From the NCBI RefSeq assembly GCF_001514285.1, contig NZ_KQ949023.1:1069139-1133138 (forward strand): a stretch of 64,000 nt of DNA, given 5' to 3'. The position numbers were made by a program, and so were the translations under genes. The DNA comes from Streptomyces sp. DSM 15324 (GTDB lineage Bacteria; Actinomycetota; Actinomycetes; Streptomycetales; Streptomycetaceae). Within the stretch, counting starts at the first letter, position 1. Every line of letters begins with the position of its first letter. The notes under the pieces are model-generated. The model ran no database searches and was not told the DNA's origin. It saw only the letters and a list, made by a program, of their open reading frames with translations. Positions 40,564 through 48,033 of this stretch are shown here, in pieces.

Positions 40564-42027
40564 TCACGCGGCCTCGGCGGCGGCGCCCCGCACCGGATCG
40601 GCCCGATGCATGGATCCCCCCGCCCCCAGGTCGGACAGGATCGCCGCCGCCGCCCGGTGGGCGGAGTGCAGCGCCCCCTGGACGGTACTGGTGTCCCGGT
40701 GATCCCCGCACACGTACAGCCCCGCGAGGAGCCGTACCGCCCGCCGCAGATCGTGCGGCGGGCGCATCGCGGGCACGGCCTCGGCCGTGTGGTGGACGGC
40801 GAGCGTCTCCCACCGCGCGGTCGAGGTGCCGTACAGCCGTGCCAGGTGCATCCGGACGGCGGTGTCGACGCCGTCGGGCGGGGTGCCGAGGACGGTGGAG
40901 GAGATCAGGGCGCGCCCCTCGGGAGCCCGCGAGGGATCGACCGCGCTGGTCACGGCGGTGTGCGCGACCGGGCCGCCGCGGTCGGCGTCCAGCAGCAGGG
41001 ACCCGCCGGTCGCCGGGGGCTCGTCCGTGGTGTGGTGGACCACCGTCACGGGGTGGAAGTCCGGCACCCGCAGACCGGGCAGCAGCTCGGCCGCGGCGCG
41101 CGCGTCGGTGGCCACCAGGACCGCGCGGCAGCGGAACACGCCGTGCTCGGCGGTGGTCACCGAGGTCGTGGAGACCGAGGTGACGCGCACTCCGGTGTGC
41201 ACCACGCCCGGCGGCAGCGTCCGGGCGAGCAGCTCCGGCAGCACCTCGGCGCCGCCCTCCGGCACACAGAGCCGGCCCGCCGCGAAGGCGCGCAGCGCGA
41301 GGTCCGCGCACCGGCTGGAGGTGGTGAGGTCCGGGTCGCACAGCAGCGCGGCGAGCAGCGGGCGCAGGAACCCGTCGATCGTGCGGGCGGGCAGCCCGCG
41401 CGCGGCGAGGGCCTCGGCCGCCGCCGCCTCCGGGCGGCGCAGCAGCCGTTCGGCGGGGGTGGCCGCGATCCGGGTGAGGGCGGCGCCCAGCCGGGCCTGG
41501 TCCACGGCCGTGCCCAGCGGGGCGCCCGGCCGCACCCGGGGCGGCGGGACGGACTGCCACGGCCCGCCCGGGCGGGAGCCGGGCAGCGGCACGGCCCGTC
41601 CGCCGGGCAGTGCCCCGGTCCGGGCGGCGGCCGCGCGCGACCGGGGCAGCGCACCCGGCCGAGGGGCGTTCGCCAGGGCGCGTACGGCGTGGAGCGCGCC
41701 CCTCGCGCTCCCCACGCCCGCCTGCGCGCCGGCCCGGTGGTGGCGCCCGTCGCTGTGCAGCAGGACTCCGGGGGCGAAGGGGCGCAGGACGAGCGCGTCG
41801 AGCCCCGGGGTCAGGCCCAGTTCGGGGTAGGCGGTGGACAGCAGCTGTCCGATGCGGTCGAGCCGGAAGCCGTCGACCTTCTCGGTCGACATGCGGCCGC
41901 CGACGCAGTGGGCGGCCTCCAGGACTGCGGTCGTCATTCCTGCGCTGGTCAGCCGATGTGCGGCGGAGAGTCCGGCGACTCCGGCTCCCACGACGACGAC
42001 GTCTGCCTGGTACGCGGGCTCAAGCAC
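40564..42027 (-). CDS. FAD-dependent amine oxidase-like oxidoreductase
   Basis: A 487-residue flavoprotein. The FAD-binding Rossmann motif is at the N-terminus (DVVVVGAGVAGLSAAHRL), followed by EAAHCVGGRMSTEKVDGFRLDRIG, a GG-doublet typical of the amine-oxidase/phytoene-desaturase group. The C-terminal GLYVCGDHRDTSTVQGALHSAHRAA closes the FAD site. The substrate is unknown and no carotenoid genes are nearby. A long Pro/Gly/Arg insertion lies near 150-215. The GTG at 42027 has GAGGAGG upstream. Confidence 0.88.
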   Translation of the reverse strand: MLEPAYQADVVVVGAGVAGLSAAHRLTSAGMTTAVLEAAHCVGGRMSTEKVDGFRLDRIGQLLSTAYPELGLTPGLDALVLRPFAPGVLLHSDGRHHRAGAQAGVGSARGALHAVRALANAPRPGALPRSRAAAARTGALPGGRAVPLPGSRPGGPWQSVPPPRVRPGAPLGTAVDQARLGAALTRIAATPAERLLRRPEAAAAEALAARGLPARTIDGFLRPLLAALLCDPDLTTSSRCADLALRAFAAGRLCVPEGGAEVLPELLARTLPPGVVHTGVRVTSVSTTSVTTAEHGVFRCRAVLVATDARAAAELLPGLRVPDFHPVTVVHHTTDEPPATGGSLLLDADRGGPVAHTAVTSAVDPSRAPEGRALISSTVLGTPPDGVDTAVRMHLARLYGTSTARWETLAVHHTAEAVPAMRPPHDLRRAVRLLAGLYVCGDHRDTSTVQGALHSAHRAAAAILSDLGAGGSMHRADPVRGAAAEAA

Positions 42028-42224
42028 GTGCCCCTCCTCGAGGTTTGCGCGGCCGGTGGAGACGTCATGCCCCCAACGGGCTCCCGGGATGCCCGAGTTC
42101 GGATCGAGGTTAGGGCCCGAGGCGGTCAGGGTCAGTCGCGCATCGACAGGGCACGGTCGCACGGCGGTCGCATATGGTCGTCGCGGGTGGGCACGTCCGG
42201 TCGCACACCGCCGTACGCGCCCTC

Positions 42225-43124
42225 TCACGCCGCCCGCACGGCGTCCTCGATTCCCGGGAACGCGAAGGTGAACCCGGACTCCAGCAGCCGCTTCGGCACC
42301 ACCCGTGCGCTGCCCAGGACGTCCCCGGCCATCTCGCCCAGCACCGTGCGCAGCACCGGCGCCGGCACCGGGAACAGCGTCGGCCGCCGCAGCACCCGCC
42401 CCATCGCCTCGGTGATCTCACGGTTCGTCAGCGGCTCGGGAGCGGTCAGGTTGAACGGCCCCGACAGGTCGTCACGGTCCAGCAGCCACCGGATCGCCGC
42501 GACCTCGTCGTGCAGCGCGATGAACGACCAGTACTGCCGGCCGTCGCCCATCCGCCCGCCGAGGCCCGCCCGGAACAGCGGGAACAGCTTCGCCCAGGCC
42601 CCGCCGTCGCGCGCCACGACCAGCCCGGTCCGGGTGAACACCGTCCGCACCCCGGCCCGCCCGGCGGGCGCCGCCGCGGCCTCCCACTCCACGCACAGCT
42701 CCGGCAGGAAGCCCGTGCCGGCGGGGGAGTCCTCGTCGACGATCCGCTCGCCCGTCTCGCCGTAGATGCCCATCGCGCTGCCGTTGACGAACACCCGCGG
42801 CGGCTCGTCGAGTGAGGCGATCGCCCGCGCGAGACCCGCCGTGGCGTGCACCCGGCTGTCGTGGATGCGCCGCTTGTAGTCTTCCGTCCACCGCCGGTCC
42901 CCGACCCCGGCGCCCGCCAGGTTGACCACGGCCGCGCACCCCGTGAGCCCCGCCGCGTCCACCTGCCCCCGCTCGGGGTCCCAGCGCACCTCGTCCGCGC
43001 CCCGGGGCGCGTGCCGCACCAGCCGGACCACCTCGTGCCCGTCGGCCGTCAGGGACCGCACCAGGGCGCTGCCGATGAGACCGGACGCGCCGGCCACCGC
43101 GATTCGCACACGTTCCTTCTGCAT
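42225..43124 (-). CDS. TIGR01777-family NAD(P) epimerase/reductase
   Basis: A 299-residue SDR-like protein of the TIGR01777 family (SDR39U1 type). The nucleotide motif is AGASGLIGSALVRSL. Further family marks are NLAGAGVGDRRWT, FVNGSAMGIYGETGER with the conserved YG(E)TG, and a DUF1731 C-terminus (EITEAMGRVLRRPTLFPVPAPVLR). The substrate is unknown. The start codon is preceded by CAGGAT-GAGTCC, which could be a leaderless promoter. Confidence 0.92.
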   Translation of the reverse strand: MQKERVRIAVAGASGLIGSALVRSLTADGHEVVRLVRHAPRGADEVRWDPERGQVDAAGLTGCAAVVNLAGAGVGDRRWTEDYKRRIHDSRVHATAGLARAIASLDEPPRVFVNGSAMGIYGETGERIVDEDSPAGTGFLPELCVEWEAAAAPAGRAGVRTVFTRTGLVVARDGGAWAKLFPLFRAGLGGRMGDGRQYWSFIALHDEVAAIRWLLDRDDLSGPFNLTAPEPLTNREITEAMGRVLRRPTLFPVPAPVLRTVLGEMAGDVLGSARVVPKRLLESGFTFAFPGIEDAVRAA

Positions 43125-43194
43125 GGACTCATCCTGCCGGGCGGTGGCGTAAAACCTCCGTCGGTCCCCGCCCCGCGCGGCCTAGGGTGACGCC

Positions 43195-43689
43195 ATGTCC
43201 GACGCTCCCGCACTCCGCATCCGGCCCGCCCGCCCCGCCGACGGCCCCGCGCTCGCCCGGCTCGACCACGCCACCTGGTCGCACCTGCACTCCGTCTCGC
43301 CGCGGCCCGCGCCCGACGCCGCCTTCTTCGACGAACGCCACGAGCCCGAGGACCACCTCGTCGCCGAACTCGGCGACGACGTCCTCGGCTACATCCGCCT
43401 GGTGCCGCCGACCTCGCTGGCCGCCACCGCGCACGTACGGCAGATACAGGGCCTCGCCGTCGCCGACGAGGCCCGCGGCCGGGGCGTTGGCCGGGCCCTG
43501 CTCCGCGCGGCCGTCGAGGAGACCCGCCGCGTCGGCGCCCGCCGCATCACCCTGCGCGTCCTCGGCCACAACACCCCGGCCCGGCGGCTCTACGCGTCCG
43601 AGGGCTTCGAGGTCGAGGGCGTCCTGCCGGAGGAGATGTTCCTGGCGGGCGCGTACGTGGACGACGTCCTGATGGGCCGCCGGGTGTGA
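43195..43689 (+). CDS. GNAT-family N-acetyltransferase
   Basis: A 164-residue GNAT acetyltransferase using acetyl-CoA. The pyrophosphate loop is VADEARGRGVGRALLRAAVEE (about 91-111), and the C-terminal NTPARRLYASEGFEVEG is the usual motif B. The acceptor is unknown. TAGGGT-GACGCC comes just before the ATG and no ribosome site is seen, so a leaderless mRNA is likely. It is convergent with the MarP-type gene. Confidence 0.9.
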   Translation: MSDAPALRIRPARPADGPALARLDHATWSHLHSVSPRPAPDAAFFDERHEPEDHLVAELGDDVLGYIRLVPPTSLAATAHVRQIQGLAVADEARGRGVGRALLRAAVEETRRVGARRITLRVLGHNTPARRLYASEGFEVEGVLPEEMFLAGAYVDDVLMGRRV

Positions 43690-43784
43690 GCTTGCGAGGG
43701 CGGGGGGCGCCGCACCCGTCCCTCCGGGGGCACCTGGAACGGCGGCGCGAGCAGCCGCCACGGCGCCGCACCCGCACCCACCCG

Positions 43785-44969
43785 TCAGCTCGTCAGCTCA
43801 CCCGTGTCCACCGCGGCCGTGGCCTTCGCCGCCTTCGCCGCGTCGGCGGAGACCTCCGCCGCCGTCAGCACGTACCCCGTCTCCTTGTCGGACGTGGACC
43901 GCGCGAAGACCACCCCGTACACCTCGCCGTCCGTGGTCAGCAGCGGGCCGCCGGAGTTGCCGGGGCGGACCGTCGAGCGGATCGAGTAGATCTCACGGGT
44001 CACGGTCGAGTTGTTGTAGATGTTGCGGCCGGTCGCCTTCACCCGGTGCGCGACCGTCGCTGCCTGGAGATTGAGGTCGCCGTCCTGCGGATAACCCGCC
44101 ACGACCGCCTCGTCGCCGCGCTCCGCGGAGTCGTCGAAACGCAGCACGGGGGCGCGCAGCTGCGGCACGTACAGCACGGCCACGTCCTTGTCCGGATCGA
44201 AGAGCACCACCGTCGCGTCGTACGAGGACCCCACCCCGCCCACCCGCACGCTCGGGTGGTCGATCCCGGCCACCACGTGCGCGTTGGTCATCACGTGCTC
44301 GGGCGCGTACACGAACCCGCTGCCCTCGCGGCCCTGGTCGCCCGAGGACCCCTCGATCTTCACTGTGCTCAGCTTCGCCGCGTTCGTCGCGCTCGCCGTC
44401 ACGCTGTCGCCGCTGGGCTCGGCCACCTCGGCCGTCGACTCGTTCTCGAACGGGTTGAAGACCTGCGGGAAGCCCGCCTGGGTGAGCGCGGAGGTGGCGT
44501 TGGAGAACCAGGCCGGGGTGGTGTCCGGCATGGCGTCCTGCACCGCGCCCAGCAGCTTGGAGTCCCGGATCGCCGACGTCACCACCGGTGAGGAGGGCGA
44601 GGCGCCCAGCACGCTCGCCGCCACCCAGGCCACGATCAGCACGGCCACCGCGTTCGCGACGGCCCCGCCGATCCCGTCCGCCACCCGCAGCGGCCCCCGG
44701 TCCAGCTCGCGCCGCAGCCGCAGCGCCAGCCGCCCCGCCAGCTCGTGTCCGAATGCCGCCGGCACCAGGACCGTGAACACCGCGGCCACCGTCGCCGCCG
44801 TGGTCCCCGGCGTCACCAGCTTCATCACCCAGGGCAGCACCCACACACCGACCACCGCGCCGCCGACGAACCCGGCGAGCGAGACACAGCCCGCCACCAG
44901 GCCGCGCCGATAGCCGGAGCCGGCGTAGGCGAGGATCACCAACGCCAGCAGGATGTCGAGCAGGTCCAC
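43785..44969 (-). CDS. MarP-type membrane serine protease (CvpA + trypsin fold)
   Basis: A 394-residue protease. The N-terminal half is a CvpA/colicin V-production-like domain with four hydrophobic segments (LLDILLALVILAYAGSGY; LVAGCVSLAGFVGGAVVGVW; TVAAVFTVLVPAAFG; VANAVAVLIVAWVAASVL). The extracellular chymotrypsin-like domain has the triad H231 (TNAHVV), D262 (DKDVAVL) and S339 (RPGNSGGP). In M. tuberculosis MarP is needed for acid resistance and acts on a cell-wall hydrolase. Here the gene is divergent from a PGRP amidase, so a similar protease-hydrolase pair is possible (inference). Confidence 0.94.
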   Translation of the reverse strand: MDLLDILLALVILAYAGSGYRRGLVAGCVSLAGFVGGAVVGVWVLPWVMKLVTPGTTAATVAAVFTVLVPAAFGHELAGRLALRLRRELDRGPLRVADGIGGAVANAVAVLIVAWVAASVLGASPSSPVVTSAIRDSKLLGAVQDAMPDTTPAWFSNATSALTQAGFPQVFNPFENESTAEVAEPSGDSVTASATNAAKLSTVKIEGSSGDQGREGSGFVYAPEHVMTNAHVVAGIDHPSVRVGGVGSSYDATVVLFDPDKDVAVLYVPQLRAPVLRFDDSAERGDEAVVAGYPQDGDLNLQAATVAHRVKATGRNIYNNSTVTREIYSIRSTVRPGNSGGPLLTTDGEVYGVVFARSTSDKETGYVLTAAEVSADAAKAAKATAAVDTGELTS

Positions 44970-45096
44970 GGGGCCGCCTTTCTCTAGGACCCTTCAGTAC
45001 GTGGGGGACGGGCCCAGTGATCAGCCGCACGCGCGCATGGCTGAACACGATCGGGCCCGCGTGCGTGCACCCCTCAGAACGCCGTGGACGGGGACG

Positions 45097-46122
45097 ATGG
45101 TTCCACCAGGTGGCACAGCACACATCGCGGGCGGGACGGAACCGGCCGACAGTGGGTCCATGTGCGCCCTTCGACCGGCCCCGCGCGGGAGCCGGGGAAC
45201 GCGACGAGGACGGCGCCCGGCGCGAATACCGGGGTCGCTCCTCGCGCTGCTGGGCTGTCTGCCGGGGTTCGCCGCCGTCACCGCCCTGGTGCTGTGCACG
45301 GGCGGCGCCGACCACCTCGTCACGGCCCGGCCGGCCGCCCGCGCCGGGCTGCCCACCCCGGCCCGCAGCCCGGCGGCGCCCCCGCACACCGCGGTCCGGC
45401 CGCCGATCGTGCCGCGCACCGTGTGGCTGGACGCCCGCACCCGGCGCCGGCAGCCGCCGCCGCGCTACGACGACAAGGTCGTCGCCGTCTTCGTCCACCA
45501 CACCGACTCGCCCAACGGCTACGACTGCGCCGACGCGCCCCGCATCATCCGCTACCTGTACACGGGCCAGACCGGCGCCCGCGACTGGGACGACATCGGC
45601 TACAACTTCCTCGTCGACCGCTGCGGCACCATCTACGAGGGCCGCGCGGGCGGGGTCGACCGCCCCGTCACCGGCGCCCACACCCAGGGCTTCAACCACC
45701 GCACCGCGGGGATCGCCGCCCTCGGCACGTTCACCGCGGGGGTGCCCGTCCCGCAGCCCATGGTCGACGCGATCGCCGCGCTGACCGCCTGGAAGCTCGG
45801 CCTCGCCGACGTCGACCCGCGCACCATGGCCCGCCTCACCTCCAGCAACAACCTCAGCCGGTACGCCGCCGGCACCACCGCCACCCTGCCCGCCCTGGCC
45901 GGCCACAACGACGGCTACATGACGAGCTGTCCCGGCGCCGCCCTCACCGCCCGCCTCCCCGAGATCCGCGCCACGGCCGCCCGGCTCCAGGGCCGGGAGC
46001 CCGTCGCCGCGCCCTCGGGGACGCTCACAGGAACACCTCAGGCGGCATTCAGAGTCCTCCCATTTCCGCCTCCTAACGTCAGGGTCGACACCACGGGGAA
46101 CGACCGGAGGCGGGGACGATGA
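45097..46122 (+). CDS. PGRP-type N-acetylmuramoyl-L-alanine amidase
   Basis: Exported peptidoglycan amidase, 341 residues from this start. A basic N-terminus and hydrophobic stretch (SLLALLGCLPGFAAVTALVLC) form the signal or anchor, then a Pro/Ala linker. The PGRP amidase fold follows, with zinc ligands in VFVHHTDS, GHNDG and TSCPG (two His and Cys). It cuts the amide bond between muramic acid and L-alanine. The start is uncertain: ATG 45097 has GGGGAC upstream, while ATG 45040 and 45160 are alternatives. It overlaps the next gene by ATGA. Confidence 0.88.
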   Translation: MVPPGGTAHIAGGTEPADSGSMCALRPAPRGSRGTRRGRRPARIPGSLLALLGCLPGFAAVTALVLCTGGADHLVTARPAARAGLPTPARSPAAPPHTAVRPPIVPRTVWLDARTRRRQPPPRYDDKVVAVFVHHTDSPNGYDCADAPRIIRYLYTGQTGARDWDDIGYNFLVDRCGTIYEGRAGGVDRPVTGAHTQGFNHRTAGIAALGTFTAGVPVPQPMVDAIAALTAWKLGLADVDPRTMARLTSSNNLSRYAAGTTATLPALAGHNDGYMTSCPGAALTARLPEIRATAARLQGREPVAAPSGTLTGTPQAAFRVLPFPPPNVRVDTTGNDRRRGR

Positions 46123-46376
46123 ACAACAGTCACACGAGCGAGCGCACCACCACCGGCCCGACGGTCGCCGGCCGGACCACCACCGGCTGGACCAGGACGG
46201 CCCGCGGCCCCTGGGCGGTCCTGTGCGCCGTCACCGCGGTGGTCCTCGGCCCGGCGGCCGTCACCGCGTCCGCCCTCGAACAGGCCAACAAGGCCCCGCT
46301 GCACCACGCGGTGCGCGCCGAGGGGACGCAGGCGTACATCCCGGCGGACGGCACCCGCCGCAGGACCGCCCCCTGA
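46119..46376 (+). CDS. Small exported or membrane protein coupled to the amidase
   Basis: An 85-residue protein with a Thr-rich N-terminus, one hydrophobic segment (WAVLCAVTAVVLGPAAVTA, about 32-50) and a polar tail. No named family. It begins in the ATGA overlap with the amidase stop and has GGAGGCGGGG upstream, so translation is coupled. Confidence 0.75.
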   Translation: MNNSHTSERTTTGPTVAGRTTTGWTRTARGPWAVLCAVTAVVLGPAAVTASALEQANKAPLHHAVRAEGTQAYIPADGTRRRTAP

Positions 46377-46389
46377 GCCTCGCCGGCAC

Positions 46390-46908
46390 TCACTCCTTGA
46401 AGCGGGCCCACAGCCGGGGAAAGCGCTCGGCGAGCGCCGCCTCGTTCTCGAAGTCGACGGGCGTGCCCTCCGGTTCGGACGGCGCGGGCTCGATGCCGAG
46501 GTCCGGGGCGACGATCCCGGTGAGCTGCTCGTAGGCCTCGTCGGCCGCGTACCCGAGCTCCTCCCCGTCCCCGTCGATCTCCTCGTCGAACTCCTCCAGC
46601 AGCTCCGCCAGCGCGTCCGGATCGTGCACCGCGCCCTCGAAGGTCTCCCGGCCCTGCCCGATCAGCCAGCACCGGAAGAAGTCGAAGGCGTCGTCGCTCG
46701 CCCCGTCGAGGAGCACCCACGCGGCGCCCCACAGGTCCCAGGTGTAGGCGCGGTTGTAGCGGGACTCGAAGTGCCGGGCGAAGTCGAGCACGGACTCCGG
46801 GTCCAGCCGGATCAGCCGCTCCACCAGCAGGTCGGCCTGCTCCTCGGGGTCGCCGTCCGCGGCCGTACGGGAGGCGTCCACCAGCTCCCAGAACTCCAAC
46901 TCGTCCAT
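46390..46908 (-). CDS. DUF4240 family protein
   Basis: A 172-residue acidic soluble protein of the DUF4240 family, beginning MDELEFWELVDASR. The family marks are FWELVDASR and WDLWGAAWVLLDGASDDAFDFFRCWLIGQGRETFEGA. Function is unknown; similar proteins occur next to toxins or in immunity-like settings in some genomes. I see no such partner here. An upstream in-frame start at 46947 adds a basic tail and is rejected. Confidence 0.88.
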   Translation of the reverse strand: MDELEFWELVDASRTAADGDPEEQADLLVERLIRLDPESVLDFARHFESRYNRAYTWDLWGAAWVLLDGASDDAFDFFRCWLIGQGRETFEGAVHDPDALAELLEEFDEEIDGDGEELGYAADEAYEQLTGIVAPDLGIEPAPSEPEGTPVDFENEAALAERFPRLWARFKE

Positions 46909-46965
46909 CACGGGTCCAAGCATCGTGCCTGCGGGGGTGCGGCGCACCCGGAGTGCAGGGGATTG

Positions 46966-47937
46966 TCACGCCCGCCGGTACAACTCCGCCAGTCGTCCCG
47001 CGTCCTCGGCGAACCGCCGCCGCAGGGACTCGGGGGAGACCACCTCGGCCTCGGCGCCGAGCCCCGTGAGCTGGCTGTGCGCCACGTCTTCCGACTCCAC
47101 CCGCAGCGTCAGCGTCACCCAGCCCCGGGCGTCGGGTTCCCCGGCCGTCGCCAGCGCGCCCCGGGCGGCCACCGGATCCACGGCGTGCGCCAGCGCGCGC
47201 AGCCCGGCCTGCGACAGCCGTACGACGACCTCGGCGCGCAGGATCGAGCGCGCGAAGCGCTCCGCCTGCTCGCCCCAGAAGCCCGGCAGATCGAAGTCCT
47301 CATCCCGGATGAAACGATCCTTCAGCCCCTCCACCCCGACGAACCGGTCGATCCGGTACGTCCGGAAGGTCCCGGCCACCCGCGCGCACAGGTACCACAC
47401 CCCCGCCTTCAGGACGAGCCCGTACGGCTCCAGCTCCCGCTCGGCCTCGGCCTCCCCGCGCCGGTAGCGCGCCCGCACACACCGGTCGTCCCACACCGCC
47501 TCCGCGAGCGCCGCCAGCGCCCCCGGGGTCTCCGGCTCCCGGAACCACGCGGGCGCGTCCAGATGGAACCGCTGCGCCGCCGCCTTCGGGGCGTCCCGCA
47601 GCGAGGGCAGCAGCGCAGCGGACACCTTCAGCCGGGCCGCCGACGCCGCGTCCTCCAGCCCCATCTCCCGCAGCGCCCCCGGCACCCCGCTCAGGAACAG
47701 CGCCTCCGCCTCACTGCGGGCCAGCCCGGTCAGCCCCGTCCGGTACCCGCCGACCAGCCGGTAGCCACCGGCCCGCCCCCGCTCCGCGTACACCGGGACG
47801 CCCGCCTCCGACAGCGCCTGCGCGTCCCGGGTGACGGTCCGCTCGGACACCTCGAGCTCCCGCGCCAGCTCGGCGCCGGTCATGGCGGGGCGGGATTGCA
47901 GGAGCAGCACCATCTTGATGAGGCGGGCAGCGCGCAT
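46966..47937 (-). CDS. WYL-domain transcriptional regulator (YafY/DeoR-like)
   Basis: A 323-residue regulator. The N-terminal HTH_11 reads MVLLLQSRPAMTGAELARELEVSERTVTRDAQ, and the WYL domain is near 130-215 (KAGVWYLCARVAGTFRTYRIDRF). WYL domains often bind nucleic acids or small ligands. The ATG at 47937 has CATCAT-GACCGT directly upstream and no ribosome site, so it may be leaderless. The target is unknown. Confidence 0.9.
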   Translation of the reverse strand: MRAARLIKMVLLLQSRPAMTGAELARELEVSERTVTRDAQALSEAGVPVYAERGRAGGYRLVGGYRTGLTGLARSEAEALFLSGVPGALREMGLEDAASAARLKVSAALLPSLRDAPKAAAQRFHLDAPAWFREPETPGALAALAEAVWDDRCVRARYRRGEAEAERELEPYGLVLKAGVWYLCARVAGTFRTYRIDRFVGVEGLKDRFIRDEDFDLPGFWGEQAERFARSILRAEVVVRLSQAGLRALAHAVDPVAARGALATAGEPDARGWVTLTLRVESEDVAHSQLTGLGAEAEVVSPESLRRRFAEDAGRLAELYRRA

Positions 47938-48033
47938 ACGGTCATGATGCCGGGGCCCGCGCACCGGGAAGGGGCGTACGGCGGTCGCCGCACACCCCTT
48001 CCCTAAACCGTGACCTACGACGGCCGCCGGCTG

